From Betaproteobacteria bacterium (GTDB lineage: Bacteria > Pseudomonadota > Gammaproteobacteria > Burkholderiales > SG8-41), in assembly GCA_016183675.1 (NCBI GenBank), contig JACPEF010000244.1, positions 1 to 34,494 on the forward strand: a stretch of 34,494 bases of DNA. The letters are read 5' to 3'. This document shows, piece by piece, positions 17,614 to 27,122 of this stretch. The notes beneath the pieces were generated by a model. The model ran no database searches and was not told the DNA's origin. It saw nothing but the letters and a program-made list of their open reading frames with translations. Position numbers and translations under genes: made by a program. Numbering within the stretch: the stretch's first letter is position 1; each line of letters begins with the position of its first letter.

Positions 17614-19137
17614 TTACATGTGATAAGCCGTCTCGCCGTGGGAGCCGACGTCGAGACCTTCGCGTTCTTCTTCTTCCGTCACCCGCAGCCCGACGAGCAG
17701 GTCAGCGATCTTGAGCGCGATGTATGCCACCACCGCCGTCCAGACGATCGTGAGTCCCACGCCCTGCGCCTGGATCACGAACTGGTCCCAGATCGGGTTC
17801 GAGCCGACCTTGCCCGTGACCCAATCGGTGACGAGCCCTGGCCCGCCGAGACTCTGGGAGTTGAAGATGCCCGTGAGCAGCGCGCCAAGGGCTCCGCCCA
17901 CCGCATGCACGCCGAACACGTCGAGCGAGTCATCCGCGCCGTGCCAGCGCTTGAGCTGGTTGACCGCCCACAGGCACACCAGGCCCGCGGCGGTGCCGAT
18001 CACGAACGCGCCGGGTATGCCGACGTTGCCGGCGGCGGGCGTGATCGCGACCAATCCCGCGACCGCGCCGGAAGCGGCGCCCAGCATCGAGGGCTTGTCC
18101 TTGAAGAGCCACTCGCCGAAAGTCCACGCGAGCACCGCGCAGGCCGTGGCGAGGAAGGTGTTCATGAACGCGAGCGCTGCGGAGTTGTTGGCTTCCAGTG
18201 CGGAACCTGCATTGAAACCGAACCAGCCCATCCACAGGAGCGACGCCCCGATCATGGTCATCGGCAAGTTGTGCGGCGTGAGCGCTTCCTTGCCGAAGCC
18301 GATGCGCTTGCCTACCACGTAGGCGCCCACCAGGCCGGCGACGCCGGCGTTGATGTGCACCACGGTGCCGCCCGCGAAGTCGAGAGCGCCCCACTGCCAG
18401 ACCAAGCCAGCCGCCTCGGTCGCTTTCTTGGCGGTTTCCGCATTGGTGAACGCGTCCGGACCGGGCCAGAACCAGACCATGTGCGCGATCGGCGCGTAGC
18501 TGAAGGTGAACCACAGCACCATGAAGATCAGCACCGCCGAAAACTTCACGCGCTCGGCAAAGGCGCCGAGGATCAGGGCGCAGGTGATCGCGGCGAAGGT
18601 CGCCTGGAACGCGACGAACACCAGCTCCGGAATGGGCGTTGCCTTGCTGAAGGTGGCCGCCATCGCGAATTCACCCTTCATCGAATCGAAGGTGCCGCCC
18701 AGGAACAGCCGGTCGAAGCCGCCGAAGTAAGGCGAAAGCGCGCCAGAGCCTTCGGTGAACGCGATGCTGTAGCCGTAGATCGCCCAGATCACCACGACGA
18801 GCGAGAAGGTGACGAACACCTGCATCAGCATCGAGAGCATGTTCTTCGCGCGCACCATGCCGCCGTAGAACAGAGCCAGCCCCGGCACGCTCATCATCAG
18901 CACGAATGCGGTCGAGACGAGCATCCACGACACGTCGCCCTTGTTGGGTGTGGGCGCCGGTGCCGCAGTGGCCGACGGCGCGGCAGGAGCGGCGGCGGGA
19001 GCCGCCGCTGGCGCCGCAGGCGCCGGTGCGGGTGCGGCCGCAGCCGGCTTGTCGGCGGGCTTGTCCTGGGCCTGTGCCGGCAGGCCGGCCAGGCTCAGCG
19101 CGCCGAAGAGCGCGAGGATAGTGAGTAATTGCTTCAT
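17614..19137 (-). CDS. amtB: Ammonium transporter
   Basis: DVSWMLVSTAFVLMMSVPGLALFYGGMVRAKN, DFAGGTVVHINAGVAGLVGAYV, DDSLDVFGVHAVGG; start MKQLL at 19137. Confidence 0.95.
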   Translation of the reverse strand: MKQLLTILALFGALSLAGLPAQAQDKPADKPAAAAPAPAPAAPAAAPAAAPAAPSATAAPAPTPNKGDVSWMLVSTAFVLMMSVPGLALFYGGMVRAKNMLSMLMQVFVTFSLVVVIWAIYGYSIAFTEGSGALSPYFGGFDRLFLGGTFDSMKGEFAMAATFSKATPIPELVFVAFQATFAAITCALILGAFAERVKFSAVLIFMVLWFTFSYAPIAHMVWFWPGPDAFTNAETAKKATEAAGLVWQWGALDFAGGTVVHINAGVAGLVGAYVVGKRIGFGKEALTPHNLPMTMIGASLLWMGWFGFNAGSALEANNSAALAFMNTFLATACAVLAWTFGEWLFKDKPSMLGAASGAVAGLVAITPAAGNVGIPGAFVIGTAAGLVCLWAVNQLKRWHGADDSLDVFGVHAVGGALGALLTGIFNSQSLGGPGLVTDWVTGKVGSNPIWDQFVIQAQGVGLTIVWTAVVAYIALKIADLLVGLRVTEEEEREGLDVGSHGETAYHM

Positions 19138-19150
19138 GGTCGTTTTCTCC

Positions 19151-19546
<396 letters not shown>

Positions 19547-20407
19547 TCAGAACGTCTTCTGGATGTAGATCGTGCCCGTGCTCTTGGCGACGTTGCGCGG
19601 ATAGGGGCCGGCGGGCACATCGCCCACAGCGCCGTAGTAAAGATTATTCGCGCCGCTGGTGTCGGTGTAGAAGAAGCCGATCGTGAAGTCCTTCGGCAGG
19701 GCATAGCTGATGCCGAGCTTCCAGTCTTCATAAGAGGCCAGCGCGTCGTTGTTGATCGCCAACCCTGGGATCTGTCCGTCGTACTTCTGCTTGCCCCAGT
19801 GCGCGATCAGCGTGAGTTCCTTGGTGATCGGGACGTTGGCGGTGAGGTCGAGGTAGTACGTTCCGCGGCTATTGGGCAGGCCGAAGGTCTTTTTGTCGAT
19901 GCTGTGGGAGTACTTGACCGTGATCCACTTCCAGCCCAGCGCACCGTAGAGTTCCGTCGTGTCCGCTTTCGGGCAGGCGACGGCGCCGATGGTGCAGCCC
20001 GCGGGCACGTCACCCGGGTACCAGTAGTAGAGCACGCCCACGTCATAGGTGAAATCGGTCTTGCCGATGCTCGCCTTGTAGCCGCCGTAGAAGTCCCACT
20101 CCAGGCTGCCGCCGCCAGAGTATTGCCCCGCGGTGACGCCTGGCGTGCTGAAGTTTTCCTTCAGCCAGCTGATGTTGGACGCCCAGGTGCCGGCATAGAG
20201 GCCGCTCGAGTGGCTGTAGTCGAAGCCCCCCTGAATTGCCGGTTCTTTGTTGGTCTGGGTCAATCCGCGGAAGATGTACTGGCTGAACAACCCAACGTTG
20301 CCGGTGATTGTGTGTGGCGAAGCGGTTGCTTGCGCTTGTTGCGCTTGGGCCAGCCCGGACCCTAACGCCGCCGCAACGAGTCCCGCGATTGCAGTCTTCT
20401 TGAACAT
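19547..20407 (-). CDS. TorF-family putative outer-membrane porin
   Basis: Signal peptide, ITGNVGLFSQYIFRGLTQTNKEPAIQGGFDYSHSSGLYAGTWASNISW. Confidence 0.88.
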   Translation of the reverse strand: MFKKTAIAGLVAAALGSGLAQAQQAQATASPHTITGNVGLFSQYIFRGLTQTNKEPAIQGGFDYSHSSGLYAGTWASNISWLKENFSTPGVTAGQYSGGGSLEWDFYGGYKASIGKTDFTYDVGVLYYWYPGDVPAGCTIGAVACPKADTTELYGALGWKWITVKYSHSIDKKTFGLPNSRGTYYLDLTANVPITKELTLIAHWGKQKYDGQIPGLAINNDALASYEDWKLGISYALPKDFTIGFFYTDTSGANNLYYGAVGDVPAGPYPRNVAKSTGTIYIQKTF

Positions 20408-20457
20408 GGTTACCCCTTTCGTCGTAAACGAATGTGCGATATCGCGCAGGCACCAAT

Positions 20458-20473
20458 AGCATAGAACGTGCCA
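20458..20473 (-). promoter_or_regulatory. Sigma-54 promoter
   Basis: Minus strand TGGCACGTTCTATGCT, close to TGGCACG-N4-TTGCW; about 50 bp upstream of the torF ATG. Confidence 0.75.
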
Positions 20474-20536
20474 GTCAGCTATCGCTTTATAAATAGATGG
20501 ATAGACACGGAGGGCGGGACGGCGAAAGGAGTGTTA

Positions 20537-20553
20537 TGCACCGTTTTGGGGCG
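20537..20553. promoter_or_regulatory. NtrC-like binding site
   Basis: TGCACCGTTTTGGGGCG matches 14/17 of TGCACYAWWWTRGTGCA by eye; about 64 bp upstream of the -24 element. Confidence 0.55.
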
Positions 20554-20710
20554 GCCTAGGACATGGCCGCACCAAGCCTGTGCCTGGGCCTCACTTCGCT
20601 CTGCCGGCTGCTGAGGGCCCTCAAGTTGTTTCGTTTTCGCGACGCTTCAAGCTTCCCGGCCACGGCGGTGTGGGAGAATTGAGACACTATCCCCGCGTTT
20701 CGAGGATCTC

Positions 20711-20971
20711 ATGCCTGACGCCAGACTGCTCGAGGAGATCGACCGGAAGATGAAGGAGATCCTGGCGCAGAGCCCGGCCGCGGACCTCGAGAAAAATCTG
20801 CGCGCGCTGCTTGCGAGCGCGTTCAGCCGCGTCGATCTGGTGTCGCGAGAGGAATTCGACGTGCAGCGCGAGCTGCTCTCGCGCACCCGCGCGAGGCTCG
20901 CCGAGCTCGAGGCCAAGCTCGCCGACCTTGAGGCAAGGCAGAATGCAGGAGGCAGAAGGCAGAAGGGCTAA
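20711..20971 (+). CDS. ubiK: UbiK/YqiC (BMFP)-family ubiquinone biosynthesis accessory factor
   Basis: Small coiled-coil protein, FSRVDLVSREEFDVQRELLSRTRARLAELEAKLADLEA. Confidence 0.88.
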   Translation: MPDARLLEEIDRKMKEILAQSPAADLEKNLRALLASAFSRVDLVSREEFDVQRELLSRTRARLAELEAKLADLEARQNAGGRRQKG

Positions 20972-21055
20972 GGGAGAGCCGGAAGGCAGAAGAACTAGGG
21001 CGTTGCAATCGGTTTTTCCTTCATCCTTCATCCTTCTGCCTTCATCCTTCCCATC
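20938..21055. repeat. Degenerate repeats (GGCAGAAG / CTTCATCC)
   Basis: aggcagaaggcagaaggg...ggaaggcagaagaa ... cttcatccttcatccttctgccttcatccttcc. Confidence 0.85.
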
Positions 21056-21117
21056 GGCGTCGTCCGATTCCCGATCTCGACCGTTAAGCCCACAGGAACC
21101 TATTGTGGGATCAGGTC

Positions 21118-22617
21118 ATGTCGCTCGCTGTCGTCTACAGCCGCGCGCTGGCAGGCATGGATGCGCCGCCGGTAACGGTCGAGGCGCACCTCGCCAACGG
21201 GCTGCCCAGCTTCACCATCGTGGGGCTCCCGGAAGCCGAGGTGAAGGAGGCCAAGGACCGCGTGCGCGCGGCGTTGCAGAACGCGCGCTTCGATTTCCCC
21301 GCGCGGCGCATCACGGTCAACCTCGCACCTGCCGACCTGCCCAAGGAATCGGGCCGCTTCGATCTGCCGATCGCGCTCGGTATCCTCGCCGCCTCGGGAC
21401 AGCTGCCCGCGGACCGGCTCGCCGGCTGCGAGTTCGCGGGCGAGCTCGCGCTGACGGGGGAGCTGCGCCCGATCCGCGGTGCGCTCGCCATGGCGCTCAC
21501 GGCGTCTCGCGAGCGCCGCGCTTTCGTGCTGCCGGAAGCCAACGCGCGCGAAGCGGCGCTGGTCGAAAACGCGACGGTCTACGGGGCACGCTCGCTGCTC
21601 GACGTGTGCGCGCATCTCGCGGGGCGCGACCCGCTCGCGCGCTGCACCGATCGCCCCGCGGTGAACGGCGTCCAGTATCCCGACATAGTGGAGGTGAAGG
21701 GCCAGGCGCACGCCAAGCGCGCTCTGGAGATCGCGGCGGCGGGCGGGCACAGCCTGATCATGGTGGGTCCGCCCGGTACCGGCAAGACCATGCTCGCGGC
21801 GCGGCTGCCGGGCATCCTTCCGCCGATGACGCAGGACGAAGCGCTGGCGAGCGCGGCGATGCAGTCCCTGGGCAGCGCCGGGTTTGACGTTGCGAACTGG
21901 AAGCAGCGCCCGTTTCGCGCGCCGCACCACACCGCCTCGGCAGTGGCCCTCGTCGGCGGCGGCAGCCAGCCGCGCCCGGGAGAGATCTCGATGGCCATGC
22001 ACGGGGTGCTGTTCCTGGATGAGCTGCCGGAGTTCGACCGCAAGGTGCTGGAAGTGCTGCGCGAGCCGCTCGAGTCGGGACGCATCAGCATCTCCCGCGC
22101 CGCGCGCCAGGCCGAGTTTCCCGCCGAGTTCCAGCTCGTGGCGGCGATGAATCCTTGCGCCTGTGGCTTTTTGGGGCATTACTCGGGCAGATGTCACTGT
22201 ACGCCTGATCAGGTGCTCCGCTATCGCAGAAAGATTTCCGGGCCGCTGCTCGACCGCATCGACATTCAAATCGAAGTGCCGGTCGTGCCGCCGGAAGATT
22301 TATCCTGCACCGGCACTGGCGATTCATCCACGATAATTCGCGAGCGAGTGGCACAGGCCCGCACCAGAATGATCACGCGTCAGGGAAAAGAGAACGCGCG
22401 ACTCACCGCGCGCGAGATCGACAGGTACTGCATGCCCGACGAGCGAGGCGCAACGCTGCTCAAACAAGCGATCGCTCGGCTAGGGCTTTCAGCGCGCGCG
22501 TATCATCGCATTCTCAAGGTCGCGCGCACCATCGCCGATCTCGCCGGGTCGAGAGCGCTCACCGGAGTCCACGTCGCGGAAGCGATCCAGTACCGCCGCT
22601 TCGATCGCTCCCCGTAG
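21118..22617 (+). CDS. comM: YifB/ComM family Mg-chelatase-like AAA ATPase
   Basis: MSLAVVYSRALAGMDAPPVTVEAHLANGLPSFTIVGLPEAEVKEAKDRVRAA, Walker A MVGPPGTGKTMLA, ATMNPCACGF-like AAMNPCACGFLGHY. Confidence 0.95.
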   Translation: MSLAVVYSRALAGMDAPPVTVEAHLANGLPSFTIVGLPEAEVKEAKDRVRAALQNARFDFPARRITVNLAPADLPKESGRFDLPIALGILAASGQLPADRLAGCEFAGELALTGELRPIRGALAMALTASRERRAFVLPEANAREAALVENATVYGARSLLDVCAHLAGRDPLARCTDRPAVNGVQYPDIVEVKGQAHAKRALEIAAAGGHSLIMVGPPGTGKTMLAARLPGILPPMTQDEALASAAMQSLGSAGFDVANWKQRPFRAPHHTASAVALVGGGSQPRPGEISMAMHGVLFLDELPEFDRKVLEVLREPLESGRISISRAARQAEFPAEFQLVAAMNPCACGFLGHYSGRCHCTPDQVLRYRRKISGPLLDRIDIQIEVPVVPPEDLSCTGTGDSSTIIRERVAQARTRMITRQGKENARLTAREIDRYCMPDERGATLLKQAIARLGLSARAYHRILKVARTIADLAGSRALTGVHVAEAIQYRRFDRSP

Positions 22618-22700
22618 CGCCAAGGGAAACGGGCGGTGCGACTTCGTAGCTCGATCTGATCCTTGCTTTTCGTGCACAAAACGCACAGAATACATGGATC

Positions 22701-23861
22701 ATGAAGCGCCTGATCCAGCGCTGCGCATTGCTCGCCGGGGTTAATCAGTCGCTGCGTGACAACCCGATTGCGGCGATCATCGGGCCGCGGCAGTGTGGCA
22801 AGACCACGCTCGCGCGCGAGCTGGCTCGCGCGCGCCGTGCGGAATACTTCGATCTCGAGGATCCGCGCGCGGAGCAGCGGCTCGCCAACCCGCTCGCCGC
22901 GATCGAGCCGTTGCGCGGCCTGATCGTCGTCGACGAAGTGCAGCGCCGCCCGGACCTGTTTCCGGTGCTGCGGGTGCTCGCTGACCGGCGCCCCCTGCCG
23001 GCGCGATTCCTCCTGCTCGGCAGCGCATCGCCCGAGCTGTTACAACAAGGGGCGGAGACCCTGGCGGGCCGGATCGCGTTCATCGACATGGGCGGTTTCG
23101 ACAGTGCCGAGGTCGGGCCCGGCGCCTGGCGCAAGTTGTGGCTCCGGGGCGGTTTCCCGCGCTCGTTCCTCGCGCGGAGCGACGCGCAAAGCTTCGCGTG
23201 GAGGGAGGATTTCATCCGCACGTTCCTCGAGCGCGACATCGCGCAGCTGGGCCCACGCGTTGCGCCGGTCGTCCTGCGCCGGCTCTGGACCATGCTGGCG
23301 CATTGCCACGGTCAGCTATGGAATGCGTCCGAGCTGGCGCGTTCGCTCGGTGAAGCGCATACCACCGTCAAGCGTCATCTCGACTTGCTGACGGGTGCAT
23401 TGATGGTGCGCCAGCTCCAACCCTGGTTCGAGAACATCGGCAAGCGCCAAGTCAAGGCGCCCAAGGTCTACGTGCGCGACTCCGGCCTGCTGCACGCTCT
23501 GCTCGGACTACCAGCCTTTCGCGATCTGGAAGGTCATCCGAAGCTCGGCGCATCGTGGGAAGGCTTCGTGATCGAGGAGATCGCGCGGGCGGCGGGAGAA
23601 CGCCATCTCTACTTCTGGGCTACCCAGAGCGGCGCCGAGCTCGATCTGCTGACCGTTTCGGGCGGAAGAAAATACGGAGTGGAAATCAAGTACGCGGACG
23701 CGCCACGGCCCACGAAGTCAATGCACATCGCGGTCGGTGACCTCGGCTTGGCGCGGCTCTTCGTGGTATATCCGGGTAACGCCTCGTTTCCCCTGGCCGA
23801 CAAGATCGAGGCCGTTTCCCTCAACGAGGTGAGGAGGCGCCTTGCCCGGTCGCACCGATAA
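22701..23861 (+). CDS. AAA ATPase with DUF4143 domain
   Basis: IIGPRQCGKTTLARELA, GLIVVDEVQRRPDLFPVLRVL, DUF4143-like GASWEGFVIEEI, ELDLL...VEIKYA. Confidence 0.9.
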   Translation: MKRLIQRCALLAGVNQSLRDNPIAAIIGPRQCGKTTLARELARARRAEYFDLEDPRAEQRLANPLAAIEPLRGLIVVDEVQRRPDLFPVLRVLADRRPLPARFLLLGSASPELLQQGAETLAGRIAFIDMGGFDSAEVGPGAWRKLWLRGGFPRSFLARSDAQSFAWREDFIRTFLERDIAQLGPRVAPVVLRRLWTMLAHCHGQLWNASELARSLGEAHTTVKRHLDLLTGALMVRQLQPWFENIGKRQVKAPKVYVRDSGLLHALLGLPAFRDLEGHPKLGASWEGFVIEEIARAAGERHLYFWATQSGAELDLLTVSGGRKYGVEIKYADAPRPTKSMHIAVGDLGLARLFVVYPGNASFPLADKIEAVSLNEVRRRLARSHR

Positions 23862-25083
23862 CAGGGAGCCACCATTGGACCGTGAACCGATCAGTGCGCC
23901 GTTGCTCGCCGCCATGCTCGCCGGGCTGGCGATGATCGGGCCATTCTCCATTGACACGTATCTGCCGTCGTTTCCCGCGATCGGGCGCGAGCTCGCGGTG
24001 ACGCCGCTCGAGCTGCAGCAGACGCTCTCGGTCTACCTCATCACCTTCGCGGTGATGACCCTGTTTCACGGCACGCTGTCGGACTCGTTCGGGCGGCGGC
24101 CCGTGATCCTCGCGAGCCTGGTGGTCTACACGCTCGCTTCGGTCGGCTGTGCGGCCGCGCAGAACTTCGCCCAGCTCCTGCTGTTCCGGGGCGTTCAAGG
24201 GTTGTGCGGGGGGGTGGGATGGGTGGTGGGCCGGGCGATCATCCGCGACAGCTTTCCCGGACACAAAGCGCAGCGGCTGATGTCGCTCGTCACCATGATC
24301 TTCGGGCTCGCGCCGGTCGTGGCGCCGATGATCGGGGGCTGGCTCCAGGGCCGGTTCGGCTGGCAATCGGTGTTCGTGTTTCTCGCGCTCTACGGGGGCC
24401 TGCTGCTGGCCGTGTGCCATCTGCGGCTTCCCGAGACTCACCCGCCGGCCGCGCGCCAGCCGTTCGCGCTGGCGCCCCTCGCCAGAAATTACCTCACGCT
24501 CGCCAGCAGCGTACGGCTCGCGCTGCTGTGCCTCGCCGTCGCGCTCAACTTCAGCGGGTTTTTCCTCTACATCGCCTCGGCACCGGCGTTCATTTACGGC
24601 CTGCTCGCGCTCGGTGAGGATGATTTCCCCGTCCTGTTCGTCCCGGGAATCGCCGGCGTCATGATCGGCGCGTATCTCTCCGGTCGCATGGCGGGCAGGC
24701 TCTCCCCGCAGCGCACGGTCGCGATCGGTTACGCCATCATGTTCTGCGCCGCGACCGGCAACCTCGGGTACAACGCTCTGTTTCCGCCGGCGCTGCCGTG
24801 GTCGGTGCTGCCGGTGATGGCGTATTCCGCCGGCATGTCGCTCGCGATGCCGAATCTATCGCTGCTCGCGCTCGATCTCTTTCCGCAGCTCCGCGGCATG
24901 GTGTCCTCGTTGCAGGCCTTCGCGCACAGCTCGTGCACGGCGCTCACCGCCGGACTGATTTCACCGCTGCTGTCCGGAACCGGGCTCGGGCTGGCGCTCG
25001 GCTCGACGGCGCTGGTGGCTCTGGGGTCGGTATCATGGATGACCTACCGGCGCATCGAATCGAGGAGTGCATTGCATGCATGA
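23842..25083 (+). CDS. Bcr/CflA-family MFS drug-efflux transporter
   Basis: MIGPFSIDTYLPSFPAIGREL, TPLELQQTLSVYLITFAVMTLFHGTLSDSFGRRPVIL; start may be downstream of 23842. Confidence 0.92.
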   Translation: MPGRTDNREPPLDREPISAPLLAAMLAGLAMIGPFSIDTYLPSFPAIGRELAVTPLELQQTLSVYLITFAVMTLFHGTLSDSFGRRPVILASLVVYTLASVGCAAAQNFAQLLLFRGVQGLCGGVGWVVGRAIIRDSFPGHKAQRLMSLVTMIFGLAPVVAPMIGGWLQGRFGWQSVFVFLALYGGLLLAVCHLRLPETHPPAARQPFALAPLARNYLTLASSVRLALLCLAVALNFSGFFLYIASAPAFIYGLLALGEDDFPVLFVPGIAGVMIGAYLSGRMAGRLSPQRTVAIGYAIMFCAATGNLGYNALFPPALPWSVLPVMAYSAGMSLAMPNLSLLALDLFPQLRGMVSSLQAFAHSSCTALTAGLISPLLSGTGLGLALGSTALVALGSVSWMTYRRIESRSALHA

Positions 25084-26110
25084 AGTGGAAAGCTGGGCGG
25101 AGGAGAAACGCTCGGCCTACCTCTACCGCGTCGTCGCCCAGCGCGAGGCTGGTACGGCGCGCCAGGCGCTGTTCACCGAGCTCGCGCAGGAGGCCGAGAA
25201 ACAGGCGGCGATCTGGGACCGCCACGCGCGCGCGGCGGGGCGGGCCGTTCCCGAGCAGTTCGTCCCCGACCTGCGCGCGCGCGTCGTGGCCGCGCTGGTG
25301 CGCCGGCTCGGCGTGCGGGCGCTGCGCGGCGTGCTCGCCGCGATGAAGGTGCGCGGCATGTCGCTCTATACGGGCGCGCTGTCGGGCCACGCGCTGCCGC
25401 ACTCGGTGGAGGAGATCGGGCGCCGCCACCGCGGCGTCGGCAGCGGCGGGAACCTGCGTGCGGCGGTATTCGGGGTGAACGACGGGTTGATCTCGAACGC
25501 GAGCCTCATCTTGGGCATCGCCGGCGCTACCGCGGACAACCATTTGATCCTGCTTTCCGGCGCGGCAGGATTGATCGCCGGCGCGTTCTCGATGGCCGCC
25601 GGCGAGTACGTGTCGGTGCGCTCGCAGCGCGAGATGTACGAGTACCAGATCGGGCTCGAGCGCGACGAGCTCGACCGCTACCCGGAAGCGGAAGCCGAGG
25701 AGCTCGCCTTGATATATGAAGCGCGCGGGCACACGCGCGAAGAGTCGGTGGCGATGGCGAAGAACCTCACCGCCGACCCGGAGAAGGCGCTGGCGACGCT
25801 CGCGCGCGAGGAGTTGGGCCTCAATCCCGAGGACCTCGGCTCGCCGTGGGGCGCGGCGCTGTTCTCGTTCTTCTCCTTCGCCGGCGGCGCCGCGCTGCCG
25901 CTCACGCCGTTCCTGCTCGCGGCCGGCGCCGCGAGTCTCGTCATCGCTGTGGTACTGACCGCCGTCGCGCTGTTCGCGGTGGGCGCGACGCTTTCGCTCT
26001 TCACCGGCCGCAGCGCCATCACGGGCGGCGCGCGCATGCTCGCGATCGGCGCCGCCGCGGGTGGCGTCACGTACGCGATCGGCAAGCTCTTGGGTGTCAC
26101 GCTCGCCTGA
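25076..26110 (+). CDS. VIT1/CCC1 family protein with N-terminal ferritin-like region
   Basis: GNLRAAVFGVNDGLISNASLILGIAGA, AGAFSMAAGEYVSVRSQREMYEYQI; helical N-terminus; start 25067 or 25076. Confidence 0.9.
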   Translation: MHEVESWAEEKRSAYLYRVVAQREAGTARQALFTELAQEAEKQAAIWDRHARAAGRAVPEQFVPDLRARVVAALVRRLGVRALRGVLAAMKVRGMSLYTGALSGHALPHSVEEIGRRHRGVGSGGNLRAAVFGVNDGLISNASLILGIAGATADNHLILLSGAAGLIAGAFSMAAGEYVSVRSQREMYEYQIGLERDELDRYPEAEAEELALIYEARGHTREESVAMAKNLTADPEKALATLAREELGLNPEDLGSPWGAALFSFFSFAGGAALPLTPFLLAAGAASLVIAVVLTAVALFAVGATLSLFTGRSAITGGARMLAIGAAAGGVTYAIGKLLGVTLA

Positions 26111-26171
26111 AACCAAGACGCGCCGGCTTCCCCCGCCGTACCGCGAACGGGGTGATCAACCGGACGAGGTC

Positions 26172-27122
26172 TTACCGCTGCGTGGCTGGTTCCCACATGC
26201 CGGTTGACACGTAGCGCTCGCCGGTGTCGTTCAGCATGGTGACGATCGTGCGGTGCTTGCGTCGGCGGGCGAGCGTCAGCGCGGCATGCACGAAGGCGCC
26301 CGAAGACGGGCCGACGAAAAGCCCGAGCCCCGTCAGCCGCCGACACATTGCAACCGCCTGATCCAGCGTGACGGGCAGCCGTTCGTCAATCAGGGACTCG
26401 TCGAGCAGCGCCGGCACGATGTCGCCTGGCTGTCCGAGCGGCTTTAAGCCCTCTATGCCCGGGAAGGTTTCGGGGATCGCCGCCAGCACGTGAACTTCGG
26501 TTCGCGCCTCGCGCAGCCGTCGCGCGACCCCCGTCAGCGTCCCGCCCGTGCCGACCCCCCCGACGAAGGCATCGGGGATTTGCCCGACCGCGGCGGCGAC
26601 CTGCTCGAGAATCTCGGCCGCCGTGTCTTCGTAGTGCGCGCGCCAGTTGTCCGGGTTGCTGTACTGGTCGCAGTACCAGTAGCGCTCCGGGTGCTCGTCC
26701 GCGAGCCGGTGCGCCTCGCGCAACGCGAAGTCGTAGCCCTCGATCGGATCGGTGATGACGAGCTCGGCGCCGTGGGCGCGGATACGGTCGAGCCGCTCGC
26801 GGCTGGCGTTGCCGGGCACGACCAAGGTCACCGGCACGCCGAGCGCGGCGCCGAGCATGGCGTACGAGATGCCGGCGTTGCCCGAGGAGGAGTCGAGCAG
26901 CCGGCGGCCGTTGGCGAAGCGTCCGGCGGCGCGCGCTCGCGTGAGCATGCGCGCGACCGGCCGGTCCTTGATCGAGCCGCCCGGGTTCGCCGCTTCGAGC
27001 TTGGCGAATAGCCGTGCCCCGGGGTTGACCTCGGCCACCAGCGGGATTTCGACCAGCGGCGTGTGTCCGATTGCCGCAAGCAGGCGCTCGGCGCTGTGGG
27101 CTGCGAACGTTTCGGGCTTCAT
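26172..27122 (-). CDS. cysM: PLP-dependent cysteine synthase, CysM type
   Basis: IGHTPLVEIP, FAKLEAANPGGSIKDRPV, SSSGNAGISYAMLGAALG, GVGTGGTLTGVARRL. Confidence 0.93.
   Translation of the reverse strand: MKPETFAAHSAERLLAAIGHTPLVEIPLVAEVNPGARLFAKLEAANPGGSIKDRPVARMLTRARAAGRFANGRRLLDSSSGNAGISYAMLGAALGVPVTLVVPGNASRERLDRIRAHGAELVITDPIEGYDFALREAHRLADEHPERYWYCDQYSNPDNWRAHYEDTAAEILEQVAAAVGQIPDAFVGGVGTGGTLTGVARRLREARTEVHVLAAIPETFPGIEGLKPLGQPGDIVPALLDESLIDERLPVTLDQAVAMCRRLTGLGLFVGPSSGAFVHAALTLARRRKHRTIVTMLNDTGERYVSTGMWEPATQR

Noticed and set aside
17620-19128. 502-aa plus-strand ORF
   Set aside because: Antisense shadow of amtB
24944-26116. 390-aa minus-strand ORF
   Set aside because: Antisense to the VIT1/CCC1 gene
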